Source: Microbacterium testaceum
GTDB taxonomy: Bacteria; Actinomycetota; Actinomycetes; Actinomycetales; Microbacteriaceae
Length of the DNA: 39,447 nucleotides
Assembly (NCBI RefSeq): GCF_003075375.1
Contig: NZ_QDFT01000029.1
Span: 1 to 39,447 of the forward strand
Direction: 5' to 3'
In this document: piece after piece, positions 32,219 through 39,447 of the stretch
Layout: each line of letters starts with the position of its first letter
Numbering within the stretch: position 1 is the first letter of the stretch
The notes under the pieces: model-generated
The model's input: only the letters and a program-made list of their open reading frames with translations
Databases searched by the model: none
Told to the model about the DNA's origin: nothing
Program-made: the position numbers and the translations under genes

Positions 32219-32848
32219 TCAGCGGGCGGCGTAGTACTCGACGACGAGCTGCACGTCACAGGTGACGGGCACCTCGGCGCGCTTGGGGCGACGCACGAGC
32301 TTCGCCTGGAGCGTCGACAGGTCGACCTCGAGGTAGCCCGGGACGGGGGGCAGCACTTCGGCGTGCCCACCGGCGGCGGCGACCTGGAAGGGCTCGAGGC
32401 CCTCGCTCTTCGGCTTGACGTGGATCTGCTGACCCGGCTTCACGCGGAACGACGGGCGGTCCACGAGCTGGCCATCGACCAGGATGTGGCGGTGCACGAC
32501 GAGCTGGCGGGCCTGCGCGGTGGTGCGGGCGAAGCCCGATCGCACGACGAGGGCGTCCAGACGCATCTCGAGCAGCTCGACCAGGTTCTCACCGGTCAGG
32601 CCGTCGGTGCGGCGGGCCTCGTTGAACGCGATGCGCAGCTGCTTCTCGCGGATGCCGTACTGCTCGCGCAGACGCTGCTTCTCGCGCAGACGGACGGCGT
32701 AGTCGCTGTCGGCCTTGCGCTTGGTGCGGCCGTGCTCGCCGGGAGCGTAGGGACGCTTCTCGAGGTAGCGGGCGGCCTTGGGGGTGAGCGCGACGCCGAG
32801 GGCGCGCGACAGACGCACCTTGCGGCGGTCCTGAGACTTCGTGGTCAC
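32219..32848 (-). CDS. rpsD: 30S ribosomal protein S4
   Basis: S4 starts assembly of the 30S subunit by binding 16S rRNA. The 209-residue protein fits the family (KSQDRRKVRLSRALG, RPYAPGEHG, the S4 RNA-binding domain with MRLDALVVRSGFA and ARQLVVHRHILVDG, C-terminal VEYYAAR). The GTG at 32848 has AAGGAGA upstream; the longer reading is not used. Here rpsD is alone, not with rpsK/rpoA, as usual in some actinobacteria. In many bacteria S4 controls its own mRNA; the leader of 150 nt could do this, but no S4 site was recognised. Confidence 0.97.
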   Translation of the reverse strand: MTTKSQDRRKVRLSRALGVALTPKAARYLEKRPYAPGEHGRTKRKADSDYAVRLREKQRLREQYGIREKQLRIAFNEARRTDGLTGENLVELLEMRLDALVVRSGFARTTAQARQLVVHRHILVDGQLVDRPSFRVKPGQQIHVKPKSEGLEPFQVAAAGGHAEVLPPVPGYLEVDLSTLQAKLVRRPKRAEVPVTCDVQLVVEYYAAR

Positions 32849-32997
32849 GAAGTTCTCCTTCCGATGACGCGGCCGCGCCTTTCGCGGCTCGCGGGCGTAT
32901 CGCCCCCTTCCGCCCGGTCCGGAGCGCACGCCGGGGCGCACCGGATGGTGATCACAAGAAGGAGGGGATGCCCGAAAACCCTGTTTCGAGCCGGTTC

Positions 32998-33003
32998 ATG
33001 TTA
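32998..33003 (-). promoter_or_regulatory. Candidate -10 element (TAACAT) for rpsD
   Basis: TCTGCTAACATGAACC on the minus strand has an extended -10 look (TGCTAACAT). The leader would be about 145 nt. The -35 is not obvious. The rest of 32849-33034 shows no gene. Confidence 0.4.
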
Positions 33004-33034
33004 GCAGAGGCCCTTGTGCAGCAGCCGTCGGCAT

Positions 33035-34432
33035 TCAGGTGCCGTCGAGGATGCGGCGGATCTTCTCGAGACGCGCCGAGACGTCGCGCTCGGTGCCATG
33101 ACTGGTCGGCTGGTAGTACCGGCGTCCGCGCAGCTCGTCGGGTAGATACTGCTGCGTCACGATGCCGATCTCGCTGTCGTGCGCGTATTTGTAGCCCTTG
33201 CCGTGTCCGAGACGCTTGGCGCCCGGGTAGTGGGCGTCCCGCAGGTGCATGGGGACGCGGCCGAATCCGCCGGCGCGGACGTCGGCGATCGCGGCGTTGA
33301 TGGCGTTGTACGCGGCGTTCGACTTGGCGGTGGTCGCCAGGTAGATCGTGGCCTCGGCGAGGGGGATGCGTCCCTCGGGCATGCCGATGAAGGCGACCGC
33401 GTCGGCGGCGGCCACCGCGATCTGCAGCGCCTGCGGGTCGGCCATGCCGATGTCTTCCGCGGCCGAGATCACCAGGCGCCGAGCGATGAAGCGGGGGTCC
33501 TCCCCCGCCTCGATCATGCGCGCGAGGTAGTGGATGGCGGCATCCGCGTCGGATCCGCGCACCGACTTGATGAAGGCGCTGATGACGTCGTAGTGCTCAT
33601 CGCCCTGCCGGTCGTACCGCAGCAGGGCGCGGTCGACGGCCTGCGCGATGTGGTCGGCCGTGATGACGGGGAGCTCGCTCGGAGGCTGTGCGTCGTCGTC
33701 ATCCGCGTCGTCGCCGTCCTCGGCATCCGTCCGCCCCTCCGCTGTCCCGGCGTCGTCTCCGGCGACGGATGCCGCAGCCTCGAGCGCCGTCAGGGCGCGG
33801 CGGGCGTCGCCCGACGCCAGCCGCACGAGGGCGGCGCGCGCCTCATCGTCCAGGACGACGCGGCCGGCGAGACCGCGGGGGTCGGCGACCGCGCGGTCGA
33901 CCAGGGCGCCGAGGTCGTCGTCGCCGAGCGGGCGCAGCGTCAGCAGCAGGGAGCGCGAGAGCAGGGGCGAGATGACCGAGAACGAGGGGTTCTCGGTCGT
34001 CGCGGCGATCAGGACGACCCAGCCGTTCTCGACGCCGGGCAGCAGGGCATCCTGCTGGGCCTTGGTGAAGCGGTGGATCTCGTCGAGGAAGAGGATCGTC
34101 GACTGACCGTAGAGGTCGCGCTGGGTCAACGCCTCTTGCATGACCTCTCGCACGTCCTTGACTCCCGCGGTGATCGCGGACAGCTCGACGAACCGGCGAC
34201 CCGAGGAGCGCGCGATGGCCTGGGCGAGCGTCGTCTTGCCCGTGCCGGGCGGACCCCACAGGATCACCGACACCGCCGACCCCGCCGCCGAGGAATCGGT
34301 CGTCGCCAGCGTGACCAGCGGAGAACCGGGTCGCAGAAGGTGCCCCTGGCCGGCCACCTCGTCGAGGCTGACCGGCCGCATGCGGACGGCGAGCGGCGTC
34401 TGGCCCTGGAAGAGCGCGGCTGAGGGGGTCAC
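33035..34432 (-). CDS. rarA: Replication-associated recombination protein (AAA+ ATPase)
   Basis: RarA (MgsA) acts at stalled replication forks. The 465-residue AAA+ protein shows [26 protein letters not shown], Walker [11 protein letters not shown], Walker B FLDEIHRF, sensor 1 ATTENPSF, and the C-terminal [37 protein letters not shown]. Between the AAA+ lid and the C-terminal domain it carries an acidic insert of about 30 residues ([21 protein letters not shown], around 230-255). The start is a GTG at 34432 with a weak site. It is divergent from the next gene. Confidence 0.95.
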   Translation of the reverse strand: MTPSAALFQGQTPLAVRMRPVSLDEVAGQGHLLRPGSPLVTLATTDSSAAGSAVSVILWGPPGTGKTTLAQAIARSSGRRFVELSAITAGVKDVREVMQEALTQRDLYGQSTILFLDEIHRFTKAQQDALLPGVENGWVVLIAATTENPSFSVISPLLSRSLLLTLRPLGDDDLGALVDRAVADPRGLAGRVVLDDEARAALVRLASGDARRALTALEAAASVAGDDAGTAEGRTDAEDGDDADDDDAQPPSELPVITADHIAQAVDRALLRYDRQGDEHYDVISAFIKSVRGSDADAAIHYLARMIEAGEDPRFIARRLVISAAEDIGMADPQALQIAVAAADAVAFIGMPEGRIPLAEATIYLATTAKSNAAYNAINAAIADVRAGGFGRVPMHLRDAHYPGAKRLGHGKGYKYAHDSEIGIVTQQYLPDELRGRRYYQPTSHGTERDVSARLEKIRRILDGT

Positions 34433-34506
34433 CGTTCCAGGCTAGCCGGGGCCTCGGACGTCGGCTTTGTAGGATCGATTCGCCCGGAGGGGCGGAGGAG
34501 GATCAC

Positions 34507-34794
34507 GTGGCAGCGCGAGGTAGAGACCGGCAGACCCGCGAGCAGCGCGAGCGGGCGCGCGCGTACCAGGCGCGCGTCGAGCTGCACGAGCGGCAGGGTC
34601 GTCGCCGCCGCCGTGACAACATCCTCGGCATCGTCGTGGGGGCGCTCGTCGTCCTGGCCGCGATCGGCGTCCAGACGGCGTACTTCACGGTCGGACCCGG
34701 GATGCCGCAGCCCACCCCCTCGTCGACGTCGACCCCCGAGGTCCCCGCGTCCGGTACCCCCGCGCCGGCGCCGTCGGAGTCCACCGCGCCCTGA
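34507..34794 (+). CDS. Short membrane protein with charged N-terminus and Pro/Ser/Thr tail
   Basis: The 95-residue product has a highly charged cytoplasmic start (RDRQTREQRERARAYQARVE), one membrane helix (NILGIVVGALVVLAAIGVQ, about 38-56), the sequence TAYFTVGPGMPQP and a low-complexity Pro/Ser/Thr end. The GTG at 34507 follows GGAGGAGG. A candidate -10 (TAGGAT) is at 34470-34475. The design resembles the anchor of membrane-bound peptidyl-prolyl isomerases that often sit near relA in actinobacteria, but no cyclophilin domain follows. It may be a stub left by loss of that domain or a protein of its own; I cannot decide. Confidence 0.78.
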   Translation: MAARGRDRQTREQRERARAYQARVELHERQGRRRRRDNILGIVVGALVVLAAIGVQTAYFTVGPGMPQPTPSSTSTPEVPASGTPAPAPSESTAP

Positions 34795-34836
34795 CATCTC
34801 GCGTACGCGCACCTGTGTCGCGCTTGCCGTCCGTAC

Positions 34837-34842
34837 TAGGCT
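34837..34842 (+). promoter_or_regulatory. Candidate -10 element (TAGGCT) for the DUF349 gene
   Basis: GTACTAGGCTCGGAG lies 50 bp before the GTG start of the DUF349 gene, in the gap after the short membrane protein. The -35 is not clear. Confidence 0.4.
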
Positions 34843-34891
34843 CGGAGAGTCCTTCTCCCCCAGGCGGTCCTGCCGCGATGAGGTGCTATCC

Positions 34892-36529
34892 GTGTCTTCC
34901 GTTCCTTCCTCCGAGACCTCCGACCCGCGCGACGACGTGAACGCCGCCGAGGTCGATCCCTCCGCGGCCGCCGAGATCGATCGCGTCGACCCGTCGACCG
35001 GCGATGACGCCGTCGTCGACGAGTCCGCCGCCGCCGATGACGTCGTGACGACGGATGCCGACTCCTCCGGCGACGACGCCGCCGCCGCAGAAGAGGCGGG
35101 CGACGAGCACGCGGAAGTCGACACCGCGGACGACACCGCCGAGCAGCCCGCCGACGACGAGGTCGCCGCGAACGAGCCGGTCACCGACGAGCCCGCCATC
35201 GAAGCCCCGGCCGAAGCCCAGCCCGCCGCTTCGCCTGCCGTGCGCCCGACACCCGGCGCCCGCGTCCCGGGACCGCCGCCCGGCAAGACGGCGTCGTCGA
35301 CCGCGACCGAGCCGTGGGGTCGCGTCGACGACGAGGGCACCGTGTCGGTCCGCGAGGCCGACGGCTGGCGCGTCGTGGGTCAGTACCCCGACGGCACCCC
35401 CGCCGAGGCCCTCGCGTACTTCCAGCGCAAGTTCTCGGACCTGGCCGGCGAGGTCACCCTGGTCGAGACCCGTCACCGTCGCGGCGGAGCCTCGGCATCC
35501 GATCTCCGATCCACCGCCAAGGCCCTGCGCGCCAAACTCGACGGTGCCGCCGCGGTCGGCGACCTCGCGGCGCTCATCGCCCGGGTCGACGCGCTGACGG
35601 CGGAGCTCGCCGAGGCGAGCGAGACCGAAGCGGTCGCGGCCAAGCAGGCCAGCGAAGAGGCCGTGCGCGAGCGGACCGCGATCGTCGAGAAGGCCGAGGC
35701 CCTCGCCGCCCGCGATCCGCAGACGGTGCAGTGGAAGCAGATGACCGCCGACATGGCGGCGCTGTTCGACCGGTGGCAGGCGCACCAGCAGAACGGTCCG
35801 CGGCTGTCCAAGTCGACCGCGCAGCAGCTGTGGCGCCGTTTCCGCGACGCCCGCGCGACCGTCGACCGTCACCGCCGCGAGTTCTTCTCGTCGCTCGACG
35901 AGACGCACAAGGCCGCCCGCGAGGTCAAGACCCGTCTGGTCGAGCGCGCCGAGGCCCTCGCCCCGCGCGGCGAGGACGGCATCGGCGCCTACCGCGATCT
36001 GCTCGACGCGTGGAAGGCGTCCGGCCGCGCCGGCCGCAAGGTCGACGACGCCCTGTGGGCCCGCTTCAAGGCCGCCGGCGACGCGCTCTACGGTGCGCGC
36101 ATCGAACGCGAGTCGGCCGAGACCGAGGCGTCGAAAGAGAAGATCGAGCAGAAGCGCGCGCTGCTCGAGCAGGCCGCCCCGATCGTCGACGAGAAGAACC
36201 TCGCCACGGCGCGGCAGAAGCTCACCGCGATCCAGCGTCAGTGGGACGAGATCGGCCGGATCTTCCCCCGCGACAAGGAGCGCGCCCTCGACGACGAACT
36301 GCGCAAGATCGAGCAGAGCGTGCGCACGCGCGAGGACGCCGACTGGAAGCGCAACGACCCCGAGCAGAAGGCGCGCGCGAACGACATGACGCGCCAGCTG
36401 ACCGACGCGATCGACAAGCTCGAGGCCGAGCTGGCCGAGGCCGAGGCGCGCGGCGACCAGCGGGCGGCCAAGCAGGCCGCCGAGGCCCTCGAGGCGCGCC
36501 GCACCTGGCTGCGCGCCCTCGGCGGCTGA
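34892..36529 (+). CDS. DUF349 domain-containing protein
   Basis: This 545-residue protein begins with an acidic, Ala/Asp/Glu-rich disordered region (about 1-125), followed by a charged, mostly helical part built of DUF349 repeats (for example AYFQRKFSDLAGEVTLVE, then EEFF-type segments RRFRDARATVDRHRREFF, LWARFKAAGDALYGARIE, LTAIQRQWDEIGRIFPRDKE). Long coiled-coil stretches with Lys/Glu heptads reach the end (AEALEARRTWLRALGG). Proteins of this family are widespread in actinobacteria next to relA; no activity is established. The start is GTG at 34892 with GAGG eight bases upstream; the longer reading is out of family. Confidence 0.93.
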   Translation: MSSVPSSETSDPRDDVNAAEVDPSAAAEIDRVDPSTGDDAVVDESAAADDVVTTDADSSGDDAAAAEEAGDEHAEVDTADDTAEQPADDEVAANEPVTDEPAIEAPAEAQPAASPAVRPTPGARVPGPPPGKTASSTATEPWGRVDDEGTVSVREADGWRVVGQYPDGTPAEALAYFQRKFSDLAGEVTLVETRHRRGGASASDLRSTAKALRAKLDGAAAVGDLAALIARVDALTAELAEASETEAVAAKQASEEAVRERTAIVEKAEALAARDPQTVQWKQMTADMAALFDRWQAHQQNGPRLSKSTAQQLWRRFRDARATVDRHRREFFSSLDETHKAAREVKTRLVERAEALAPRGEDGIGAYRDLLDAWKASGRAGRKVDDALWARFKAAGDALYGARIERESAETEASKEKIEQKRALLEQAAPIVDEKNLATARQKLTAIQRQWDEIGRIFPRDKERALDDELRKIEQSVRTREDADWKRNDPEQKARANDMTRQLTDAIDKLEAELAEAEARGDQRAAKQAAEALEARRTWLRALGG

Positions 36530-36578
36530 CCGGGGTTCTCCACAGGATCGACGCCACGCGCGTCGCGGGCGACATCGC

Positions 36579-36595
36579 CCCGCCACACTGGCGGG
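36579..36595. promoter_or_regulatory. Inverted repeat abutting a start codon
   Basis: CCCGCCA and TGGCGGG form a perfect 7-bp dyad around CAC, ending at the base before the ATG at 36596. It could fold in RNA and hide the only ribosome-site-like bases (GGCGGG), or be an operator for the product of the next gene. A -10-like CACACT lies in it. Which role applies is unknown. Confidence 0.5.
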
Positions 36596-37153
36596 ATGGT
36601 GTCGCCCTTCCTGTTCTTCCCCGACGAACGTCTCTCGCTCGCCGAGCTCACCGCCGCATGTCTCGACGGTCACCTGGTCGCCCTCGGCGAGGGCTTCATC
36701 CCCGCGGACGCCGTCGAGACGCCCTGGATGCGCGCGCGCAGTCTGCTGCCCCTGCTGGGGTCGCGGTGGGCGGCGACCCGCGGCAGCGCGGCCTGGGTGC
36801 ACGGCGCGACCGCGCACGAACCCGCGTGCCATCACCTGCAGCGCGTCAGCCCCACCCGCCTGCGGACGCTCAGCGGTTCACGCGCGGAGTATCACGACGT
36901 GCGGATGCCGTCGGCCGACGTCGAGGTCGTGGCGGGCGTCCACGTCTCGACGCGACCGCGTACGCTCGCCGACCTGGCCCGCTCGGGCGCGGACGGGGAC
37001 GAGGAGCTCGCGCGGGAGTGGGCGCGACGAGAGCCCGATGTCGCATCCGCCGCGAGGGAGTGGCTCTCCCGGCATCCGCGATTCCCGCACGCGCGTCGCG
37101 CCGCGGGCGTCCTCGGACCGGATCAGGACGAGGTGACGCGGTACACGTCGTAG
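36596..37153 (+). CDS. AbiEi-like antitoxin-type protein, orphan
   Basis: The 185-residue protein resembles the N-terminal half of AbiEi/DUF559-type proteins: SRWAATRGSAAWVHGATA in the middle with a conserved His-Gly, HHLQRVSP, a DVEVVAGVHVSTRPRTLADLARS motif that matches the V-x-TSPARTLLDLAR signature, and a charged end. No AbiEii nucleotidyltransferase gene is nearby, so it is not a recognisable toxin-antitoxin pair. The ATG at 36596 lies directly after a 7-bp dyad. The end overlaps the relA end by 31 nt (convergent). A GTG at 36599 is also possible. Assignment to the family is moderate. Confidence 0.72.
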   Translation: MVSPFLFFPDERLSLAELTAACLDGHLVALGEGFIPADAVETPWMRARSLLPLLGSRWAATRGSAAWVHGATAHEPACHHLQRVSPTRLRTLSGSRAEYHDVRMPSADVEVVAGVHVSTRPRTLADLARSGADGDEELAREWARREPDVASAAREWLSRHPRFPHARRAAGVLGPDQDEVTRYTS

Positions 37154-39372
37154 ACGGCGTCGATGCGCCGGACCGCGTTGAGCACCCGGTCGAGGTGGAC
37201 CGTATCGCCCATCTCGAACACGAACTTGCTCAGGGCGAGGCGATCGTTCGTCGTCGACACCGTCGCCGAGAGGATGTTGACGTGGTGTTCGCTCAGGACG
37301 CGGGTGACGTCGCTCAGCAGACCCGAGCGGTCGAGGGCTTCGACCTGGATCTGCACGAGGAACACGCTCTTGGTGGTGGGGGCCCACTCGACGTCGATCA
37401 GCCGGTCGGGCTCTTCTTTCAGCGAGCGGACGTTCGTGCAGTCGCCGCGGTGGACCGACACGCCGCTGCCGCGGGTGACGAAGCCGACGATCTCGTCTCC
37501 GGGCACCGGGGTGCAGCACTTGGCGAGCTTGACCAGGATGTCGGGGGCGCCGCGCACCAGCACGCCCGAGTCGCCACCGCGCGGGGCGCGGCTGCGGCCC
37601 ACGGGGATGTCGATCGGACCGGTGTTGGTCTCTTCGGTGCTGACGAGCGCCGTGACCTTCTCGATGACCGACTGCGTCGAGACGTGCCCCTCGCCGACCG
37701 CGGCGTAGAGCGCCGAGACGTCCTCGTAGTGGAACTGCCGCGCGACCTCGGTGAACGAGTCCTGGCTCATCAGGCGCTGCAGGGGGAGGTTCTGCCGGCG
37801 CATGGCGCGGGCGATGGAGTCCTTGCCCTGTTCGATCGCCTCTTCGCGGCGTTCCTTCGTGAACCACCCGCGGATCTTGTTGCGCGCCCGGGTGCTCTTG
37901 ACGAAGCCGAGCCAGTCCTGGCTCGGGCCCGCGTCGGGGTTCTTCGAGGTGAAGACCTCGACGACGTCGCCGCTCTGCAGCGTCGACTCGAGGGGCACCA
38001 GGCGGCCGTTGACCTTGGCGCCCATCGTGCGGTGGCCGATCTCGGTGTGCACGGCGTAGGCGAAGTCGACCGGGGTCGCTCCCGTCGGCAGGCCGATGAC
38101 GCGGCCCTTCGGCGTGAAGACGTAGACCTCTTTCGCCCCGATCTCGAAGCGCAGCGAGTCGAGGAACTCCCCCGGGTCGGCGGTCTCCGCCTGCCAGTCC
38201 GAGATGTGGGCGATCCAGGCCATGTCGGCGTCGACGGCCTTGGCATCCGCCTTCCCGCCCGCCATGCGCTCCTTGTACTTCCAGTGCGCGGCGACGCCGA
38301 ACTCGGCCTGCTGGTGCATCTCGTTGGTGCGGATCTGGATCTCGACGGTGCGACCGCCGGGCCCGATCACCGTCGTGTGCAGCGACTGGTAGAGGTTGAA
38401 CTTGGGGGTGGCGATGTAGTCCTTGAACCGGCCGGGCAGGGGCGTCCACCGCGCGTGGATGGCGCCGAGCACCGCGTAGCAGTCGCGGACCGTGCCGACC
38501 AGGATGCGGATGCCGATCAGGTCGTAGATGTCGTCGAACTCGCGACCGCGCACGACCATCTTCTGGTACACGGAGTACAGCTGCTTGGGGCGCCCCATGA
38601 CGCGACCGCGCACGCGGAGTTCGCGCAGGTCGGCGTCGACCGCGTCGATGACGTTCTGGACGTACTGCTCGCGCTGGGGCGTGCGCTGCTTGACCAGGCT
38701 GTCGATCTCGGCGTAGAGCTTGGGGTGCATCACGGCGAACGAGAGGTCCTCGAGCTCGCTCTTGATGGCCTGGATGCCGAGGCGGTGCGCGAGGGGCGCG
38801 TAGATCTCGAGGGTCTCGGTCGCCTTCTTCGCGGCCTTGTGCGGCGGGACGAACCCCCAGGTGCGGGCGTTGTGCAGGCGGTCGGCGAGCTTGATGAGCA
38901 GCACACGGATGTCTTTCGACATCGCCACGATCATCTTGCGGACGGTTTCGGCCTGCGCGCTGTCACCGTACTTGACCTTGTCGAGCTTGGTGACGCCGTC
39001 GACGAGCATGGCGACTTCGTCCCCGAAGTCGGCGGCGAGCTCGTCGAGCGGGTAGCCCGTGTCCTCGACGGTGTCGTGCAGCAGGGCGGCCGCGATGGCT
39101 TTGGGGCCGAGGCCCAGCTCGGCGAGGATCTGCGCGACGGCGAGCGGATGCGTGATGTACGGCTCGCCGCTCTGGCGCTTCTGGCCGTCGTGCGCCTTGT
39201 CGGCGACGGCGTAGGCGCGCTCGATGATCGCGAGATCGCCCTTGGGGTGGTGCGTGCGCACCGTGCGCAGCAGCTTGTCGACGTCATCGCGGCGGGCGGC
39301 GCGCGAGAAGATGCGCGGAACCAGGCGCCGCAGAGAGGACGGCGGTGGCGCGGAGGACGCGGTCTCGGTCAT
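37123..39372 (-). CDS. rel: Bifunctional (p)ppGpp synthetase/hydrolase
   Basis: Rel makes and degrades (p)ppGpp, the starvation alarmone. The 749-residue protein has the HD hydrolase domain (LLHDTVEDTG, His99-Asp100 and Glu-Asp 103-104), the synthetase with RFKDYIATPKFNLYQSLHTT and VEIQIRT, TGS (VYVFTPKGRVIGLPTGATP), a zinc-finger-like AKCCTPVPGDEIVGFVTRG and ACT (FLVQIQVEALDRSGLLSDVTRVL). Both catalytic sites look intact, as expected for the single Rel of actinobacteria. The start is ATG 39372, seven bases after AGGAAGG; GTG 39378 is less well spaced. A TAGACT element at 39403-39408 may be its promoter. Confidence 0.97.
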   Translation of the reverse strand: MTETASSAPPPSSLRRLVPRIFSRAARRDDVDKLLRTVRTHHPKGDLAIIERAYAVADKAHDGQKRQSGEPYITHPLAVAQILAELGLGPKAIAAALLHDTVEDTGYPLDELAADFGDEVAMLVDGVTKLDKVKYGDSAQAETVRKMIVAMSKDIRVLLIKLADRLHNARTWGFVPPHKAAKKATETLEIYAPLAHRLGIQAIKSELEDLSFAVMHPKLYAEIDSLVKQRTPQREQYVQNVIDAVDADLRELRVRGRVMGRPKQLYSVYQKMVVRGREFDDIYDLIGIRILVGTVRDCYAVLGAIHARWTPLPGRFKDYIATPKFNLYQSLHTTVIGPGGRTVEIQIRTNEMHQQAEFGVAAHWKYKERMAGGKADAKAVDADMAWIAHISDWQAETADPGEFLDSLRFEIGAKEVYVFTPKGRVIGLPTGATPVDFAYAVHTEIGHRTMGAKVNGRLVPLESTLQSGDVVEVFTSKNPDAGPSQDWLGFVKSTRARNKIRGWFTKERREEAIEQGKDSIARAMRRQNLPLQRLMSQDSFTEVARQFHYEDVSALYAAVGEGHVSTQSVIEKVTALVSTEETNTGPIDIPVGRSRAPRGGDSGVLVRGAPDILVKLAKCCTPVPGDEIVGFVTRGSGVSVHRGDCTNVRSLKEEPDRLIDVEWAPTTKSVFLVQIQVEALDRSGLLSDVTRVLSEHHVNILSATVSTTNDRLALSKFVFEMGDTVHLDRVLNAVRRIDAVYDVYRVTSS

Positions 39373-39402
39373 CGCCACACCTTCCTCACGGCCAGTCGGA
39401 CA

Positions 39403-39408
39403 AGTCTA
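39403..39408 (-). promoter_or_regulatory. Candidate -10 element (TAGACT) for rel
   Basis: CATAGACTTGTCC on the minus strand would give a start near 39396 and a short leader. It overlaps the edge of the hairpin 39407-39447 by two bases. No -35 is seen; its expected place is inside the hairpin. Confidence 0.45.
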
Positions 39409-39447
39409 TGCCCCGCGCGGCCCGGTGAGCGGGCCGCGCGGGGCATA
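39407..39447. terminator. Perfect 18-bp hairpin at the right edge
   Basis: 39407-39424 is the reverse complement of 39430-39447, with loop GTGAG. The stem contains ATGCCCCG at its base and CGGTGAGC at its top, the same design as the internal terminator at 2647-2679, so it is probably a real terminator of the gene beyond the window. The window stops exactly at the last base of the stem, which leaves open a fold-back end. Confidence 0.7.

Overview
The window is a 39.4-kb piece of a high-GC actinobacterial chromosome. Gene order, codon use and protein sequences fit family Microbacteriaceae, most likely Microbacterium or a close relative. Supporting signs are a fused mIHF/guanylate kinase, an inactive-type PriA without a Walker A loop, a PyrR-led pyrimidine operon, frequent GTG/TTG starts and ATGA/GTGA stop-start overlaps. 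Nothing looks like a prophage, plasmid, CRISPR array, secondary-metabolite cluster or integrated element. It is core housekeeping DNA with a few accessory genes and some unusual non-coding repeats.

Left part (1-12.7 kb, all minus strand): a partial priA, metK, rpoZ, then gmk (fused to mIHF), pyrF, carB, carA, a small membrane protein, pyrC, pyrB and pyrR. Read in the direction of transcription, pyrR to gmk is a chain of eight genes in which every junction overlaps by 4 or 8 nt. A PyrR-binding-type RNA hairpin lies in the 5' leader of pyrR. The chain therefore ties UMP synthesis to guanylate kinase. coaBC, which commonly sits between rpoZ and metK in actinobacteria, is absent here; a strong hairpin terminator stands in its place.

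Middle part (12.7-20.1 kb) is accessory: a DUF222/HNH protein (13E12-repeat type, plus strand), a metallo-beta-lactamase-fold protein with a C-terminal Rieske [2Fe-2S] domain, an unrecognised 180-residue protein, and a SNF2-family helicase preceded by a possible 21-codon coupled leader peptide.

Right-middle part (20.2-32.9 kb, all minus strand): rpsD, a small membrane-anchored protein, alaS, ruvX, mltG, aroE, aroC, aroK, aroB, a GNAT acetyltransferase, aroQ, efp and nusB. This is the classical actinobacterial alaS-to-nusB cluster that carries most of the shikimate pathway. Between rpsD and the small membrane protein is a non-coding array of three 98-bp units, each able to fold into a long imperfect hairpin.

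Right end (33-39.4 kb): rarA (minus), then on the plus strand a short membrane protein, a DUF349 coiled-coil protein and an AbiEi-like protein of unknown role, which overlaps tail-to-tail with relA (rel, minus).

The first 70 bases form a perfect fold-back inside the priA zinc-binding region that destroys the expected protein sequence, so the left edge is probably an assembly artefact. The last 41 bases are a perfect hairpin that looks like a natural terminator at which the sequence stops. I found no single large undescribed system. The most unusual signals are the 98-bp hairpin array, the Rieske/MBL protein, the coupled micro-ORF before the SNF2 gene, and a strongly over-represented heptamer GGATGCC that imposes rare codons on many genes.
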